From positions 1,488,001-1,552,000 of the forward strand of contig OY762289.1 of the NCBI GenBank assembly GCA_963665495.1: a stretch of DNA of 64,000 nt, given 5' to 3'. Under the pieces are notes generated by a model. That model did no database searches and was not told where the DNA came from. It worked only from the letters and a program-made list of their open reading frames with translations. Source of the DNA: G963665495 sp963665495 (lineage in GTDB: Bacteria > Desulfobacterota > Desulfovibrionia > Desulfovibrionales > Desulfovibrionaceae). Of the stretch, positions 46,612 to 55,391 are shown one piece after another (positions within the stretch are counted from its first letter, which is position 1; each line of letters opens with the position of its first letter). Position numbers and translations under genes: made by a program.

Positions 46612-47361
46612 ATGGCCGGTCATAGTAAATGGCATAACATTCAACACCGCAAAGGTAGACAGGACGCCAAGCGCGGAAAAGTTTTCACCAAGGCTGCGAA
46701 AGAAATTATAATTGCCGCACGCCACGGAGGAGGCGATCCTACCGCGAATCCGCGGCTGCGTCAGGCGATTGCCAGCGCTCGAACCGTGAATTTGCCCAAG
46801 GACAAGATCGATACCGCCATCAAAAAAGGCACGGGCGAACTTGAGGGTGATGATCTTCAGGAGATAACCTACGAGGGATACGGACCGGGCGGTGTTGCGC
46901 TGTTGATCGAGACAGCTACGGATAATCGCAACCGGACGGTTTCCGAAGTACGCCACATTCTATCGAAACATGGCGGCTCTATGGGTGAAACAGGATGCGT
47001 GAACTGGTTATTCGACCGCAAGGGTGTGATTATCTTTGAAAAAGAGAAAGCAACTGAAGATCAGCTCATGGAAATCGGTTTGGAAGCCGGAGCCGAAGAT
47101 GTGGTGGATGACGGTGATTATTGGGAAGTGCATACGTCCCCCGAAGATATCGACGGCGTACAGCAGGCTTTTGATGCTGCGGAACTCGAATATGATCGTT
47201 GTGAGATGACCATGGTTCCTCAGACTACGGTCGAAGTGGATGCAAATACGGGCCGCAAGCTGATCAAAATGCTGGAATTGCTCGACGATAACGAAGACGT
47301 GCAAAATGTACACTCCAATTTTGACCTGCCGGACGAAGTTCTGGCCGAAATGGAAGATTAA
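46612..47361 (+). CDS. yebC: YebC/PmpR-family DNA-binding and translation-related protein
   Basis: 249 aa. MAGHSKWHNIQHRKGRQDAK at the start is the family signature. YEGYGPGGVALLIETATDNR and GGSMGETGCVNWLFDRKGVI follow. Members act as transcription regulators and, in more recent work, help ribosomes through proline stretches. Its place just before ruvCAB is widely conserved. AGGAGGG ribosome site. Confidence 0.95.
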   Translation: MAGHSKWHNIQHRKGRQDAKRGKVFTKAAKEIIIAARHGGGDPTANPRLRQAIASARTVNLPKDKIDTAIKKGTGELEGDDLQEITYEGYGPGGVALLIETATDNRNRTVSEVRHILSKHGGSMGETGCVNWLFDRKGVIIFEKEKATEDQLMEIGLEAGAEDVVDDGDYWEVHTSPEDIDGVQQAFDAAELEYDRCEMTMVPQTTVEVDANTGRKLIKMLELLDDNEDVQNVHSNFDLPDEVLAEMED

Positions 47362-47364
47362 AGT

Positions 47365-47883
47365 TTGATTGCAAACCCGTGCGGCAGGGAGATTATTGTT
47401 CTGGGTGTGGACCCGGGGTCCCGCTGCACGGGATACGGCCTGGTGCGCGAACGTTCAGGCCAGGCGGCATTACTGGATGTAGGCACGATACGGCTCAACC
47501 CCAAAATGCCCGTGGCCGAACGTCTGGGACGTATTTTCAATGAATTGTCCGAGTTGATTGCACGCCACGGTCCGCAGGAAGCGGCCATAGAAAATGTCTT
47601 TGTGGCCAAGAATACGGCTTCAGCTCTCAAACTGGGGCAGGCCCGGGGGGCAGCCATGGCAGCCATGGCGGTAAAAGGGCTGCCAGTGGCGAGCTACGAA
47701 CCCACCGTGGTGAAAAAATCGGTGGTGGGAGTCGGACGCGCGGAAAAAAGCCAGGTGGCCTTCATGGTGGGCAGGATTCTAAACGTCAAGGCGAATTGGG
47801 CTGCTGACGCCAGTGATGCCCTGGCCGTGGCTATTTGCCATCTCAACATGCGCCGGATGTCCATGCTGGTATCCGGAGGTTAA
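47365..47883 (+). CDS. ruvC: Holliday junction resolvase RuvC
   Basis: 172 aa from a TTG start 3 bases after yebC. Catalytic acids: Asp in VLGVDPGSRCTGYG, Glu in AAIENVFVAKNTASALKLGQ and the pair in AADASDALAVAICH. It cuts four-way junctions with RuvAB. TTG is the only start that keeps the first strand; ribosome site weak, coupling to yebC likely. Confidence 0.95.
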   Translation: MIANPCGREIIVLGVDPGSRCTGYGLVRERSGQAALLDVGTIRLNPKMPVAERLGRIFNELSELIARHGPQEAAIENVFVAKNTASALKLGQARGAAMAAMAVKGLPVASYEPTVVKKSVVGVGRAEKSQVAFMVGRILNVKANWAADASDALAVAICHLNMRRMSMLVSGG

Positions 47884-47908
47884 ATAAGGTCAAAAAGAAG
47901 GCGCTTCC

Positions 47909-48511
47909 ATGATAGCCTTTATTCAGGGCACTGTCCTGGTCTCCAGCGAGAACAGCTGCGTAGTACAGACGCAGGGCGGCATCGGATATGAATTGTTTCT
48001 GTCCACACCGCTGCTGGCGCGCCTGCCGGAAAAAGGTGCGGAAGTGTCTTTGTTCGTCAGCACCATAGTCCGCGAAGACGCCCTGGACCTGTACGGATTC
48101 TCCTCCTGGGACGAGCGTCAGGTCTTCAATGTGCTTTTGACCATTTCCAAACTGGGCCCCAAAACGTCCATGGCCTTGCTTTCCATTTTTTCACCCGATG
48201 AACTGCGAAAAGTCGTGGCCAATGAAGATCCCGATGTTTTGACTCGCGTCCCGGGAATTGGCAAAAAAACAGCGCAGCATATTTTTCTCGAGCTGAAATA
48301 TAAGCTCAAGCTGGATGTGAGTCCGGCTGCCCTGGATCTTGGCGACAAAGGAGCTACAATGTTCCGCGACGCCATGGCCGGACTGACGAATCTCGGCTAT
48401 GCCGATGACGAGGCCAGAGCAGTTCTCGAACAGGTGTTCAAAGATGAATCCGATCTTGATGTGGCACTTGCACTTCGTCTGGCTTTAAAACTTTTGGCCA
48501 AAAAACGCTGA
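47909..48511 (+). CDS. ruvA: Holliday junction helicase subunit RuvA
   Basis: 200 aa. N-terminal OB fold (MIAFIQGTVLVSSENSCVVQ), helix-hairpin-helix motifs around VLLTISKLGPKTSMALLSIF and LTRVPGIGKKTAQHIFLELK, and the small C-terminal RuvB-binding domain. Binds the junction as a tetramer. Stop overlaps the ruvB start by one base. Confidence 0.95.
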   Translation: MIAFIQGTVLVSSENSCVVQTQGGIGYELFLSTPLLARLPEKGAEVSLFVSTIVREDALDLYGFSSWDERQVFNVLLTISKLGPKTSMALLSIFSPDELRKVVANEDPDVLTRVPGIGKKTAQHIFLELKYKLKLDVSPAALDLGDKGATMFRDAMAGLTNLGYADDEARAVLEQVFKDESDLDVALALRLALKLLAKKR

Positions 48512-49485
48512 TGCAGAACGAAAATTCGTGTCCGGATGATTCCATCCGTCCAAAATCCCTAGGGACCTTTATTGGTCAGGATGACCTGCGCGCCAATCTT
48601 GGCGTGTATCTCAGAGCGGCAAAAGAGCGCGGTCAGGCCATGGACCATACGTTGTTCTATGGTAATCCGGGACTTGGAAAAACAACCCTTGCTCAGATTA
48701 TGGCCTCCGAATTGGGAGTCAACCTGATCAGTACGTCCGGTCCGGTCCTCGAACGCGGTGGAGATCTTGCCGCCATTCTGACGAACCTTGGCAGCGGCGA
48801 CCTGTTGTTTGTCGACGAAATTCACCGGATGCCTCCGGCGGTGGAAGAGATTCTTTATCCGGCCATGGAGGATTTTAAGCTGGATCTGGTTATCGGACAG
48901 GGACCAGGCGCGCGTACGGTCAAAATCGATCTCGAGCCTTTTACCTTGGTGGGAGCCACCACGCGTATCGGGTTGCTGACCTCGCCCTTGCGGGACCGTT
49001 TCGGTGTGGTGCAGCGTTTGGAATATTACAAACCAGAGGAGCTGGCCCGCATTGTTTCCAGAGCAGCCGGTATTCTTGGACTTTCCGTGACGCAGGAGGG
49101 AGCCCTGGAAATTGGCCGTCGTTCGCGCGGGACGCCCCGTATCGCCAACAGATTGTTACGGCGCATACGTGATTTCGCTCTTGTCCAGGACGTGGCCGCG
49201 GTGGATGCGGATCTGGCCCATGAGGCTTTGGAGCGCATGGAAGTGGACCCGTCAGGGCTGGACCAGATGGACAGACGTATTTTGGCTGTTATCGTGCAAC
49301 ATTATGAAGGCGGGCCTGTTGGCGTAAAAACCCTTGCCGCGGCCTGTTCGGAAGAAGTTCGTACCATTGAAGAAATTTACGAACCGTATTTGATTCAATG
49401 CGGTTTTCTACAACGTACGCCTCGCGGGCGCGTGGCCACAGCCAAGGCGTATAAACATCTTAAGCGGTTTCCTTTGTTGCCGTAA
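48511..49485 (+). CDS. ruvB: Holliday junction branch-migration ATPase RuvB
   Basis: 324 aa. Walker A GNPGLGKTTLAQ near 51-62, Walker B LLFVDEIHRM near 98, sensor region LVGATTRIGLLTSPLRDRFG and a winged-helix C-terminus with TPRGRVATAKAYKHL. Hexameric motor working with RuvA. Confidence 0.96.
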   Translation: MQNENSCPDDSIRPKSLGTFIGQDDLRANLGVYLRAAKERGQAMDHTLFYGNPGLGKTTLAQIMASELGVNLISTSGPVLERGGDLAAILTNLGSGDLLFVDEIHRMPPAVEEILYPAMEDFKLDLVIGQGPGARTVKIDLEPFTLVGATTRIGLLTSPLRDRFGVVQRLEYYKPEELARIVSRAAGILGLSVTQEGALEIGRRSRGTPRIANRLLRRIRDFALVQDVAAVDADLAHEALERMEVDPSGLDQMDRRILAVIVQHYEGGPVGVKTLAAACSEEVRTIEEIYEPYLIQCGFLQRTPRGRVATAKAYKHLKRFPLLP

Positions 49486-49501
49486 GCTCCGGGAGTTGTT
49501 C

Positions 49502-50233
49502 ATGCCCCAGAAAGAATGCGTAGTTCGCCTGTTGTCCCGTACGCCGGATGCTTTATCTTTGATTTATGCTGCCTTCAGACAGTGCTATTATCCCGGCTAC
49601 GTGGCTGACATGTGGCCGAAATTGCTTTCAGGGGAAATAAGCCAGGAGAAACAGGCGGATTTTATTGCCAAAGTACTGGAGTCCGGCCATGAGAGCCCGG
49701 TGGAGCATGTCAGCTTCAGCTTTGCGATAGAAGGAATCTCCAGGGCATGTACGCACCAGCTCGTACGCCATCGCATCGCGTCTTACTCGCAGCAGAGCCA
49801 GCGATACGTCGATGGATCGCAATTCGACTATATCCTGCCTCCGGCCATAGCCCGTATCCCTGAGGCTCGTGAACGCTTCGAACAGTTTATTGATGCTGTA
49901 GGAGAAGCGTACCGAGATTTGAAAAAGCTGCTTGAAGATGCGGGGCGCAAGGATAAGGCCAATGAAGACGCCCGGTTTGTCCTGCCCCAGGCCGCGGAGA
50001 GTAAGATCGTCGTCACCATGAACTGCCGCAGTCTGTTTCATTTTTTTGAGCTGCGCTGCTGCAGCCGTGCGCAATGGGAAATTCGGGCCATGGCGATGCA
50101 GATGCTGGAGATTTGCCGAAATGAACTTCCAGTATTGTTCCGAAATGCCGGCGCCAGGTGCGAACGTTTGAAATATTGTCCCGAGGGCGAGCGGTTCACC
50201 TGCGGGCGCTATCCATTGCCTCCTGCGCTCTAA
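49502..50233 (+). CDS. thyX: Flavin-dependent thymidylate synthase ThyX
   Basis: 243 aa from the ATG at 49502 with GGGAG upstream. RHRIASYSQQSQRYVD is the ThyX motif (RHRxxSxNxxSxRY with Tyr-Ser-Gln at the middle). LRCCSRAQWEIRAMAMQM is the C-terminal dUMP-binding helix. Makes dTMP from dUMP with FADH2 and methylene-tetrahydrofolate. Same strand as ruvB, 16 bases away. Hairpin follows at 50247-50270. Confidence 0.93.
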   Translation: MPQKECVVRLLSRTPDALSLIYAAFRQCYYPGYVADMWPKLLSGEISQEKQADFIAKVLESGHESPVEHVSFSFAIEGISRACTHQLVRHRIASYSQQSQRYVDGSQFDYILPPAIARIPEARERFEQFIDAVGEAYRDLKKLLEDAGRKDKANEDARFVLPQAAESKIVVTMNCRSLFHFFELRCCSRAQWEIRAMAMQMLEICRNELPVLFRNAGARCERLKYCPEGERFTCGRYPLPPAL

Positions 50234-50246
50234 TAAGACGTCACTT

Positions 50247-50270
50247 GTTTCCCTGCCTTCAGGGGGAAAC
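50247..50270 (+). terminator. Probable terminator after thyX
   Basis: GTTTCCC pairs with GGGGAAAC around TGCCTTCAG; T-rich but broken tail (GCTTCCTCTTTGTTTC). Moderate strength. Confidence 0.5.
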
Positions 50271-50796
50271 GCTTCCTCTTTGTTTCATCTTCCATAAGAG
50301 TCCATTCCGCTACAAAAGGAAGACCACAGCTGTCTGATAAACGGCTATGGTATTCTTTTGTCCTACATTAAGTGTCCTGGAATTATCCGAGAATTTTTGC
50401 CGGAGACGGGCAAATAGTGATTTGACAAAAATGTGTCAGGTTACAATTCGAATACGCCATAGTTCTAATCGGTTAGCTGGCAATTAGAATTGTATGCGCA
50501 TATTTTGTATATCGGATGAAAATTTCGTTTTAACTGGATAATTTTAAGCTATGATCATTTTTGCCTGTGGAAAACTTTTCTTCATAGTTGGGGATAAAAG
50601 AAAGTTGAGATGCCCTCAGGCCTTTTCGGACGGTACTTTTTGAAGCATCCTTGTAGATCAGGCTAAATCTTTTTTTTTATTAATTTTGAATAGTTACCTC
50701 ATGATTGTACTTGGGAAACAAAAAAACACCCGACGAGCATAGGCACCTGCTAACGACTCTTGCCTGAAACTGTCTAACCATATAGATCTCTTTCCC
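50271..50796. other. Noncoding region upstream of dnaA with DnaA-box-like sites
   Basis: No ORF. Two close matches to the DnaA box on the minus strand: TGTGGAAAA (50566-50574) and TGGGGATAA (50589-50597), each one base from the complement of TTATCCACA, 23 bp apart and in the same orientation. A T/A-rich stretch (about 50669-50700) follows. A third weaker site lies near 50383. Either dnaA autoregulatory sites or part of an origin. Confidence 0.5.
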
Positions 50797-52188
50797 ATGA
50801 AATCGAAATGGCAACAAATCCAGAATATCCTACGGCAAACCATTAGTCCTGCACTCTTCCAGGTCTGGATTCCTCACCTGAGTGCCGAATGCAACGGTGA
50901 AACCCTTTGCCTCCTGGCGACCAACGACTTCGTTGCAGACTGGGTACGGCAACGATTGTTACAACCTATAACCGAGGCTGCGACCACTGTTTTGGGGTTC
51001 CGGCCTGTTGTTGAAGTCCAGTCCGCAACCAAAAAAGCTGCGGAAAGTAAACCTAGTCCCCTCACGATGCCTTTGGCCGTCGAGCAGAGCAAGCCGGAAA
51101 GCGGACAGCTTGGCCTGCCTCTCCAAGTTTGCAATGCCTCCCTGAATTGCCATTCTTGGCGATTCACTTTTGATGATTTTGTTGTCGGTCCGTGCAACGA
51201 ACTGGCTTATGCGGCGGCCAAGGGCATTTGTAATACAAATATGCCGGCGGAACAGCTTTACGTAACTTCCGCTCCAGGTCTTGGAAAGACACATCTGCTT
51301 CAGGCAGTGGGATCTTTTCTGCATTCCATGAGCAACAGAAATGAGTTGCGAGTCGAGTATCTGACTGCCGAAGAATTTGCCCGGCGGATGATTTTTGCTC
51401 TCAGATCCAATGAAATTGAAAGATTCAAGGCAAAATACCGGGACAGCGTCGACATTCTTCTTTTGGAAGATATTCATTTTTTTCAGGGCAAACAGAAAAT
51501 ACAGGATGAACTTCTTGCGACCCTCAAAGCATTGCGCAGCAATGGTTCCAGGCTGGTGTTTTCCAGTTCTCTGCTTCCCAGAGAACTGAAGGACCTGGAC
51601 AGTCAGCTTGCTTCGCGGATCAGTTCCGGCCTGCTGGCAGTCATCGACAAACCAGATTTTGAAACGCGCAAGCGTATTTTGGAAAACAAAGCAAGACGTT
51701 TCCATGCCGTACTCTCTGAAGGCGTCGCAGATCTGCTGGCAGAGAGTTTGAGTTCCGATATCCGCCAGCTGGAAAGCTGCCTGCATAATCTTATTCTGAA
51801 AGCCAAAATCCTGAACCGGACGATCACTCAGGATATGGCCCTGCAAGTCTTGCAGCATTATAACAACATCATGCCGAACCTGACAATGGAAGGTATTGTC
51901 AAACTTATCTGTAAAAACTACGACCTGTCCGAAGATCAATTGCGATCCAAAAGCCGGCAGCGGCAAATCGTACTTGCGCGGAACACGGCCTTTTTCCTTG
52001 CAAGAAAACATACGGATCTCTCATTGAAAGATATCGGGACGAAGTTCAATCGCAAACATTCCACCGTCATCAAAGGCATTACCAATATCGAGCGTGAGCT
52101 CTCTCTGAAAACCCCCTTGGGATGCCAGCTCTCCAAAACCATGGACCTGATCGAGCGGAGTTCAAGCTCTGCAAATTCAAGCGAATAA
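50797..52188 (+). CDS. dnaA: DnaA-family replication initiator, divergent
   Basis: 463 aa with DnaA domain order: N-terminal domain I (WQQIQNILRQTISPALFQVW), variable linker, AAA+ domain (FTFDDFVVGPCNELAYAAAK) and C-terminal DNA-binding domain (SLKDIGTKFNRKHSTVIKGI). Key motifs deviate from the usual forms. Walker A is SAPGLGKT (Ser158 for the first Gly), Walker B is LLLEDIHFF (Glu224 for the first Asp), and the DnaA signature has RKHSTV for RDHTTV and one residue fewer before it. It may be the main initiator in diverged form or a second DnaA; no dnaN follows. Confidence 0.85.
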   Translation: MKSKWQQIQNILRQTISPALFQVWIPHLSAECNGETLCLLATNDFVADWVRQRLLQPITEAATTVLGFRPVVEVQSATKKAAESKPSPLTMPLAVEQSKPESGQLGLPLQVCNASLNCHSWRFTFDDFVVGPCNELAYAAAKGICNTNMPAEQLYVTSAPGLGKTHLLQAVGSFLHSMSNRNELRVEYLTAEEFARRMIFALRSNEIERFKAKYRDSVDILLLEDIHFFQGKQKIQDELLATLKALRSNGSRLVFSSSLLPRELKDLDSQLASRISSGLLAVIDKPDFETRKRILENKARRFHAVLSEGVADLLAESLSSDIRQLESCLHNLILKAKILNRTITQDMALQVLQHYNNIMPNLTMEGIVKLICKNYDLSEDQLRSKSRQRQIVLARNTAFFLARKHTDLSLKDIGTKFNRKHSTVIKGITNIERELSLKTPLGCQLSKTMDLIERSSSSANSSE

Positions 52189-52204
52189 TACTCGCTGCTC
52201 TTCC

Positions 52205-52213
52205 TGTGAATAA
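52205..52213 (-). promoter_or_regulatory. DnaA-box-like site after dnaA
   Basis: TGTGAATAA is the complement of TTATTCACA, one base from the consensus TTATCCACA, and sits in the palindrome GTGAATAATTCAC. Confidence 0.4.
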
Positions 52214-52318
52214 TTCACTTTTTCATTTTCTGTTATTGTCTTAATTTCCTATAGACTTTTTCTAGATTTTTTTGTAACGGAAATAGGAAAATGTGAATTT
52301 TTTGCAGGAGGGGCAAAA

Positions 52319-52489
52319 ATGAGCATCATCTTTCAAAAGTTATATGACGAAAGCGGGAAGCGCAGTCTACAAAAACGTCCTGTAGTTACAAGAGAAGCAG
52401 CGTTGAATAGTGCGAAAGTCAACTCTGAACAACGTAAATCTGTGGTGTTTTCGGTACTCAGGCAGTTTAAATTTCTTATTGCTGATTGA
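52319..52489 (+). CDS. Small basic protein downstream of dnaA
   Basis: 56 codons starting MSIIFQKLYDESGKRSLQKR and ending KFLIAD. AGGAGGGG lies 6-7 bases before the ATG, one of the best ribosome sites in the window. No family recognised. Basic, no membrane segment. Its last 14 bases overlap the 3' end of the convergent 52476-54497 gene. Could be part of the dnaA transcript. Confidence 0.55.
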   Translation: MSIIFQKLYDESGKRSLQKRPVVTREAALNSAKVNSEQRKSVVFSVLRQFKFLIAD

Positions 52490-54497
52490 TCTGAGAGCTT
52501 CTGCTGCTTTTATCCTGCCGGTTGTTCAGTCCGTGCAGCTGCAACAGCTTGCCGTATAAATTTCCCAGCACATCCATGGGGAGTTTTTGCTTGTTACTGC
52601 TTCCCGAGGTATAGAGAAGAGCGTTGTCCTTCAGCTGGAAGGTCCAAATTATCTCTTCATTTTCCGGCCCGCTGAACTCAAGGTAAAAGGAATCTCCCTT
52701 GTTTTTCAAGCGGCTGGGAATTGAATTTTCTTCAAATGTCTGCAGCAATGTGCCCAGCGTAAGCTCAGTTGACGTTAATGCCCGATCCTGTGTTGCCTCT
52801 TCTTTTCTCCCCGCTACCTCCATTGCTTTGGCGACGGCTTTTTCCGGAAAACGTACGGGGAGCTTGAACAGAATCTTTTTGTCGTATTGAGGGGCTTTGT
52901 CGAGACGTTGTAACGCCTCTTCTGCCTGATGCAGTTTCGGATTAAACTCCAGCGCCTTGCGCAGCATTTCGCGTGCTTCTTCCCTTTTTCCCACATGCTC
53001 GAGGGTCACTCCCAGATTGTATGCCGTAGTCGCTGTCGGATGCACGGTATACCCCTGTTTGTAGTGCTTCAGGGCTCCGTCGTAATTATCTTTTTTGATA
53101 CAGCTGAGCGCGTGTTTTTCATGATAGAGGGAGACGTAATAAGGACTGATTTCACGCGCCAGTTCGTACTGTTCTTTGGCTTGATCCGTTTTACCCTGCT
53201 TCCCGTAGGCGCTCATCAGCATCATATGCGCAACGTAATTGTTTCTCGTTTTGGCAATGGCATTGACGGCCAGAGTTTCAGCCGAACGCCAGGTGCGGGC
53301 TTGTTCCCAGGCGCGAACACTGAAAAAAACAAGGACAAGGCAGGCGGCAAGAATTTTCCAGTTTTTTGCCGTATTGTGCCGCGTCAGATCGGCGCTCAAC
53401 CACACCAGAGCCATATAGAGACCGATGAACGGCAGATAGGCGTATCTGTCCGCCATGCCCTGCAATCCAGGTTGGACAATGCCGATGACAGGGACGAGCA
53501 TTCCTAGAAACCAGAGCCACCCGGTCAGAATATACGGACGACTGCGACGCAAACGGAAGGTCAGCAGAGTGATGGTGGCAATGCCGGCCAGAGCAAGACC
53601 GCCTTTCCATAAGGGCAGCGATTGGCCCGGATGCGGATAGAAAAAGGCCAGACCAAAGGGGAGAAACAGGCGTTTGAGGTAGACGAAATAAGAGGCGAGG
53701 GCGTTTGTCAGGTTGGAAAGCAGATGACTGTCAACCGTCTCGCCAATGGTTCCCACCTGTTTGGCGCCATAATAAGCCACCAGGCTGAAGACCAGGGACA
53801 ATATAAAGAATGGAATTTTTTCCAGAAGCAGTTTGAAAAAGTCGCCTGCGCTTTTTATCCGTGCAAATGGCCAGAAATCAAGCAGGAGCAGAACGCAGGG
53901 CATGGTTACCAGCATGGATTTGGCCATGAGTCCGACCAGCAGCATAGAAAAGACCAGAATATAGCGCCATAACCCTTTATTTCGAGCGTAGCGTTCGTAC
54001 GCAAGCAGGGTCAGCATAAAAAAGCAAGCGCTGAGAACGTCCTTACGTTCGGAAATCCAGGCCACAGACTCCGCATGCAGCGGATGGGCGGCAAAAAGAC
54101 CGGCTGCCAGCCAGCTGCGCCAGGGGCAGCCCGTGGCGCGCATGAGAAAGAGATACAGCAGTAATGTATTGCAGGTGTGCAGGAAGACATTGGCCAGGTG
54201 CTCGGACCAGGCTTCCGGTCCGAACAGTTCGTACACCGTCATATGTGAAATCCAGTTCAGCGGAAACCAGTTGGGCCCCACATAATGGCTAAAGAAGTGT
54301 CCGATGCCCTGAAGACTGAGTCCCGCAGTGATGACCGGGTTATTATATACTTCGTAATCATCGAAAGGAAGAAAATCGAACCCCAGGCTCTGCCCGTAAA
54401 TTGCCCAGCATATCGCGATCAACGTCAGCACACGGATGAGCGAAAATTTGACGGCGTCTGCGGGCCTAAAAGGGGGATGAGAAAGATTATCCTGCAA
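52476..54497 (-). CDS. TMTC-like multi-span glycosyltransferase with TPR domain
   Basis: 673 aa. About ten membrane spans in the first 420 residues, with FDDYEVYNNPVIT near 45 and AAHPLHAESVAWISERKDVL followed by SACFFMLTLLAYERYA near 135-170, the signature of TMTC/PMT-like GT-C transferases. A TPR region (about 430-540) and an extra C-terminal domain (about 570-660) of unknown type follow. Likely moves sugars from a lipid carrier to a surface protein. Start overlaps the UPF0280 gene by 11 bases. Confidence 0.75.
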   Translation of the reverse strand: MQDNLSHPPFRPADAVKFSLIRVLTLIAICWAIYGQSLGFDFLPFDDYEVYNNPVITAGLSLQGIGHFFSHYVGPNWFPLNWISHMTVYELFGPEAWSEHLANVFLHTCNTLLLYLFLMRATGCPWRSWLAAGLFAAHPLHAESVAWISERKDVLSACFFMLTLLAYERYARNKGLWRYILVFSMLLVGLMAKSMLVTMPCVLLLLDFWPFARIKSAGDFFKLLLEKIPFFILSLVFSLVAYYGAKQVGTIGETVDSHLLSNLTNALASYFVYLKRLFLPFGLAFFYPHPGQSLPLWKGGLALAGIATITLLTFRLRRSRPYILTGWLWFLGMLVPVIGIVQPGLQGMADRYAYLPFIGLYMALVWLSADLTRHNTAKNWKILAACLVLVFFSVRAWEQARTWRSAETLAVNAIAKTRNNYVAHMMLMSAYGKQGKTDQAKEQYELAREISPYYVSLYHEKHALSCIKKDNYDGALKHYKQGYTVHPTATTAYNLGVTLEHVGKREEAREMLRKALEFNPKLHQAEEALQRLDKAPQYDKKILFKLPVRFPEKAVAKAMEVAGRKEEATQDRALTSTELTLGTLLQTFEENSIPSRLKNKGDSFYLEFSGPENEEIIWTFQLKDNALLYTSGSSNKQKLPMDVLGNLYGKLLQLHGLNNRQDKSSRSSQINQQ

Positions 54498-55272
54498 TTC
54501 CAGTCAACTCCATTTGTCCCCAGACGGCGATTTGTCCGCCGCATTGGGCCAGAACACCGTCAATGCCGCAGTTCAGGCCGTTGTCGTTATCCGGTGCGGA
54601 CCATTCCTGTGCCTGGGCCAGTACGCGATCCAGGTCTTTTTTGCTCTGCAGCATGTTGCACAGGGCTGTTGCCGCGGCATCGGCCAGGCAGCCGTTTTGC
54701 GAACGCACGGCAACAAGTTCTCCGCGTCCGAGGCTCAACGAATGGCCGATGGTGGCCGAAGACGAGCAGATACATACGGGAAAGTCTTTGGCTGCTATTT
54801 TGAGTCCCAACACGGTCTCCGAGTTCGGATCTGGCAAAAGCCCCACCACCCGATCGCGCGTAGAATACAGGGCAATGTCGCCGCCGTTTTCAACGATGAG
54901 ATTCGGGCTCTGCTTTGCGAATGCCTCTGCCACAAATTGGGAAATGGCTCCGGCAACAGATGCCATGGGACCGACATTGCATCGCGCTGTTGCTTCAGCC
55001 ATGGCGCGGATAATCGGCGACGCTTTGGGAGAAACCGGTACCGGTCGCAGGCTTGTACCGAATTCAGGAAACAACGCCATGTAGGCTTTGAGTTCGCCGC
55101 GCAGGTGATGCACGAGATTCAGGATTTTTTCGGAAAGATCCTGTTCCGCCACAATCCAGAGATCCGTTTGTTCGACAACAATTTGAAAGCCAATTTCTCC
55201 GGTACGCGGAGAGCATTTACCACGGTAATGGCGGTGGCTGTTATTGTAGGGAGGCGTATCTTCAAATGACAT
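54487..55272 (-). CDS. UPF0280 family protein (ApbE-like superfamily)
   Basis: 261 aa from the ATG at 55272 (MSFEDTPPYNNSHRHYRG), the usual UPF0280 start; the open frame extends 30 codons upstream. SPKASPIIRAMAEATARCNV then GPMASVAGAISQFVAEAFA and NLIVENGGDIALYSTRDRVV are family blocks. GLNCGIDGVLAQCGGQIAVW is near the end. The fold relates to the FMN transferase ApbE, but function is unknown. Overlaps the glycosyltransferase gene. Confidence 0.82.
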   Translation of the reverse strand: MSFEDTPPYNNSHRHYRGKCSPRTGEIGFQIVVEQTDLWIVAEQDLSEKILNLVHHLRGELKAYMALFPEFGTSLRPVPVSPKASPIIRAMAEATARCNVGPMASVAGAISQFVAEAFAKQSPNLIVENGGDIALYSTRDRVVGLLPDPNSETVLGLKIAAKDFPVCICSSSATIGHSLSLGRGELVAVRSQNGCLADAAATALCNMLQSKKDLDRVLAQAQEWSAPDNDNGLNCGIDGVLAQCGGQIAVWGQMELTGIAG

Positions 55273-55391
55273 GGGCGCAACATAGCTCAAGGTGTTTTGG
55301 CTGTCAGTAAAAGTTACTCCCTGTATTCCCGTAAAAGAGTTTCCTGGCCGATCTCTTTGCATTTTATGAGAAAAAAGGAGGAGTATGTTGC

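Noticed and set aside
50421..50440. TGACA-N6-TGTCA before dnaA as a known regulator site
   Set aside because: Short arms and no matching consensus; not distinguishable from chance.
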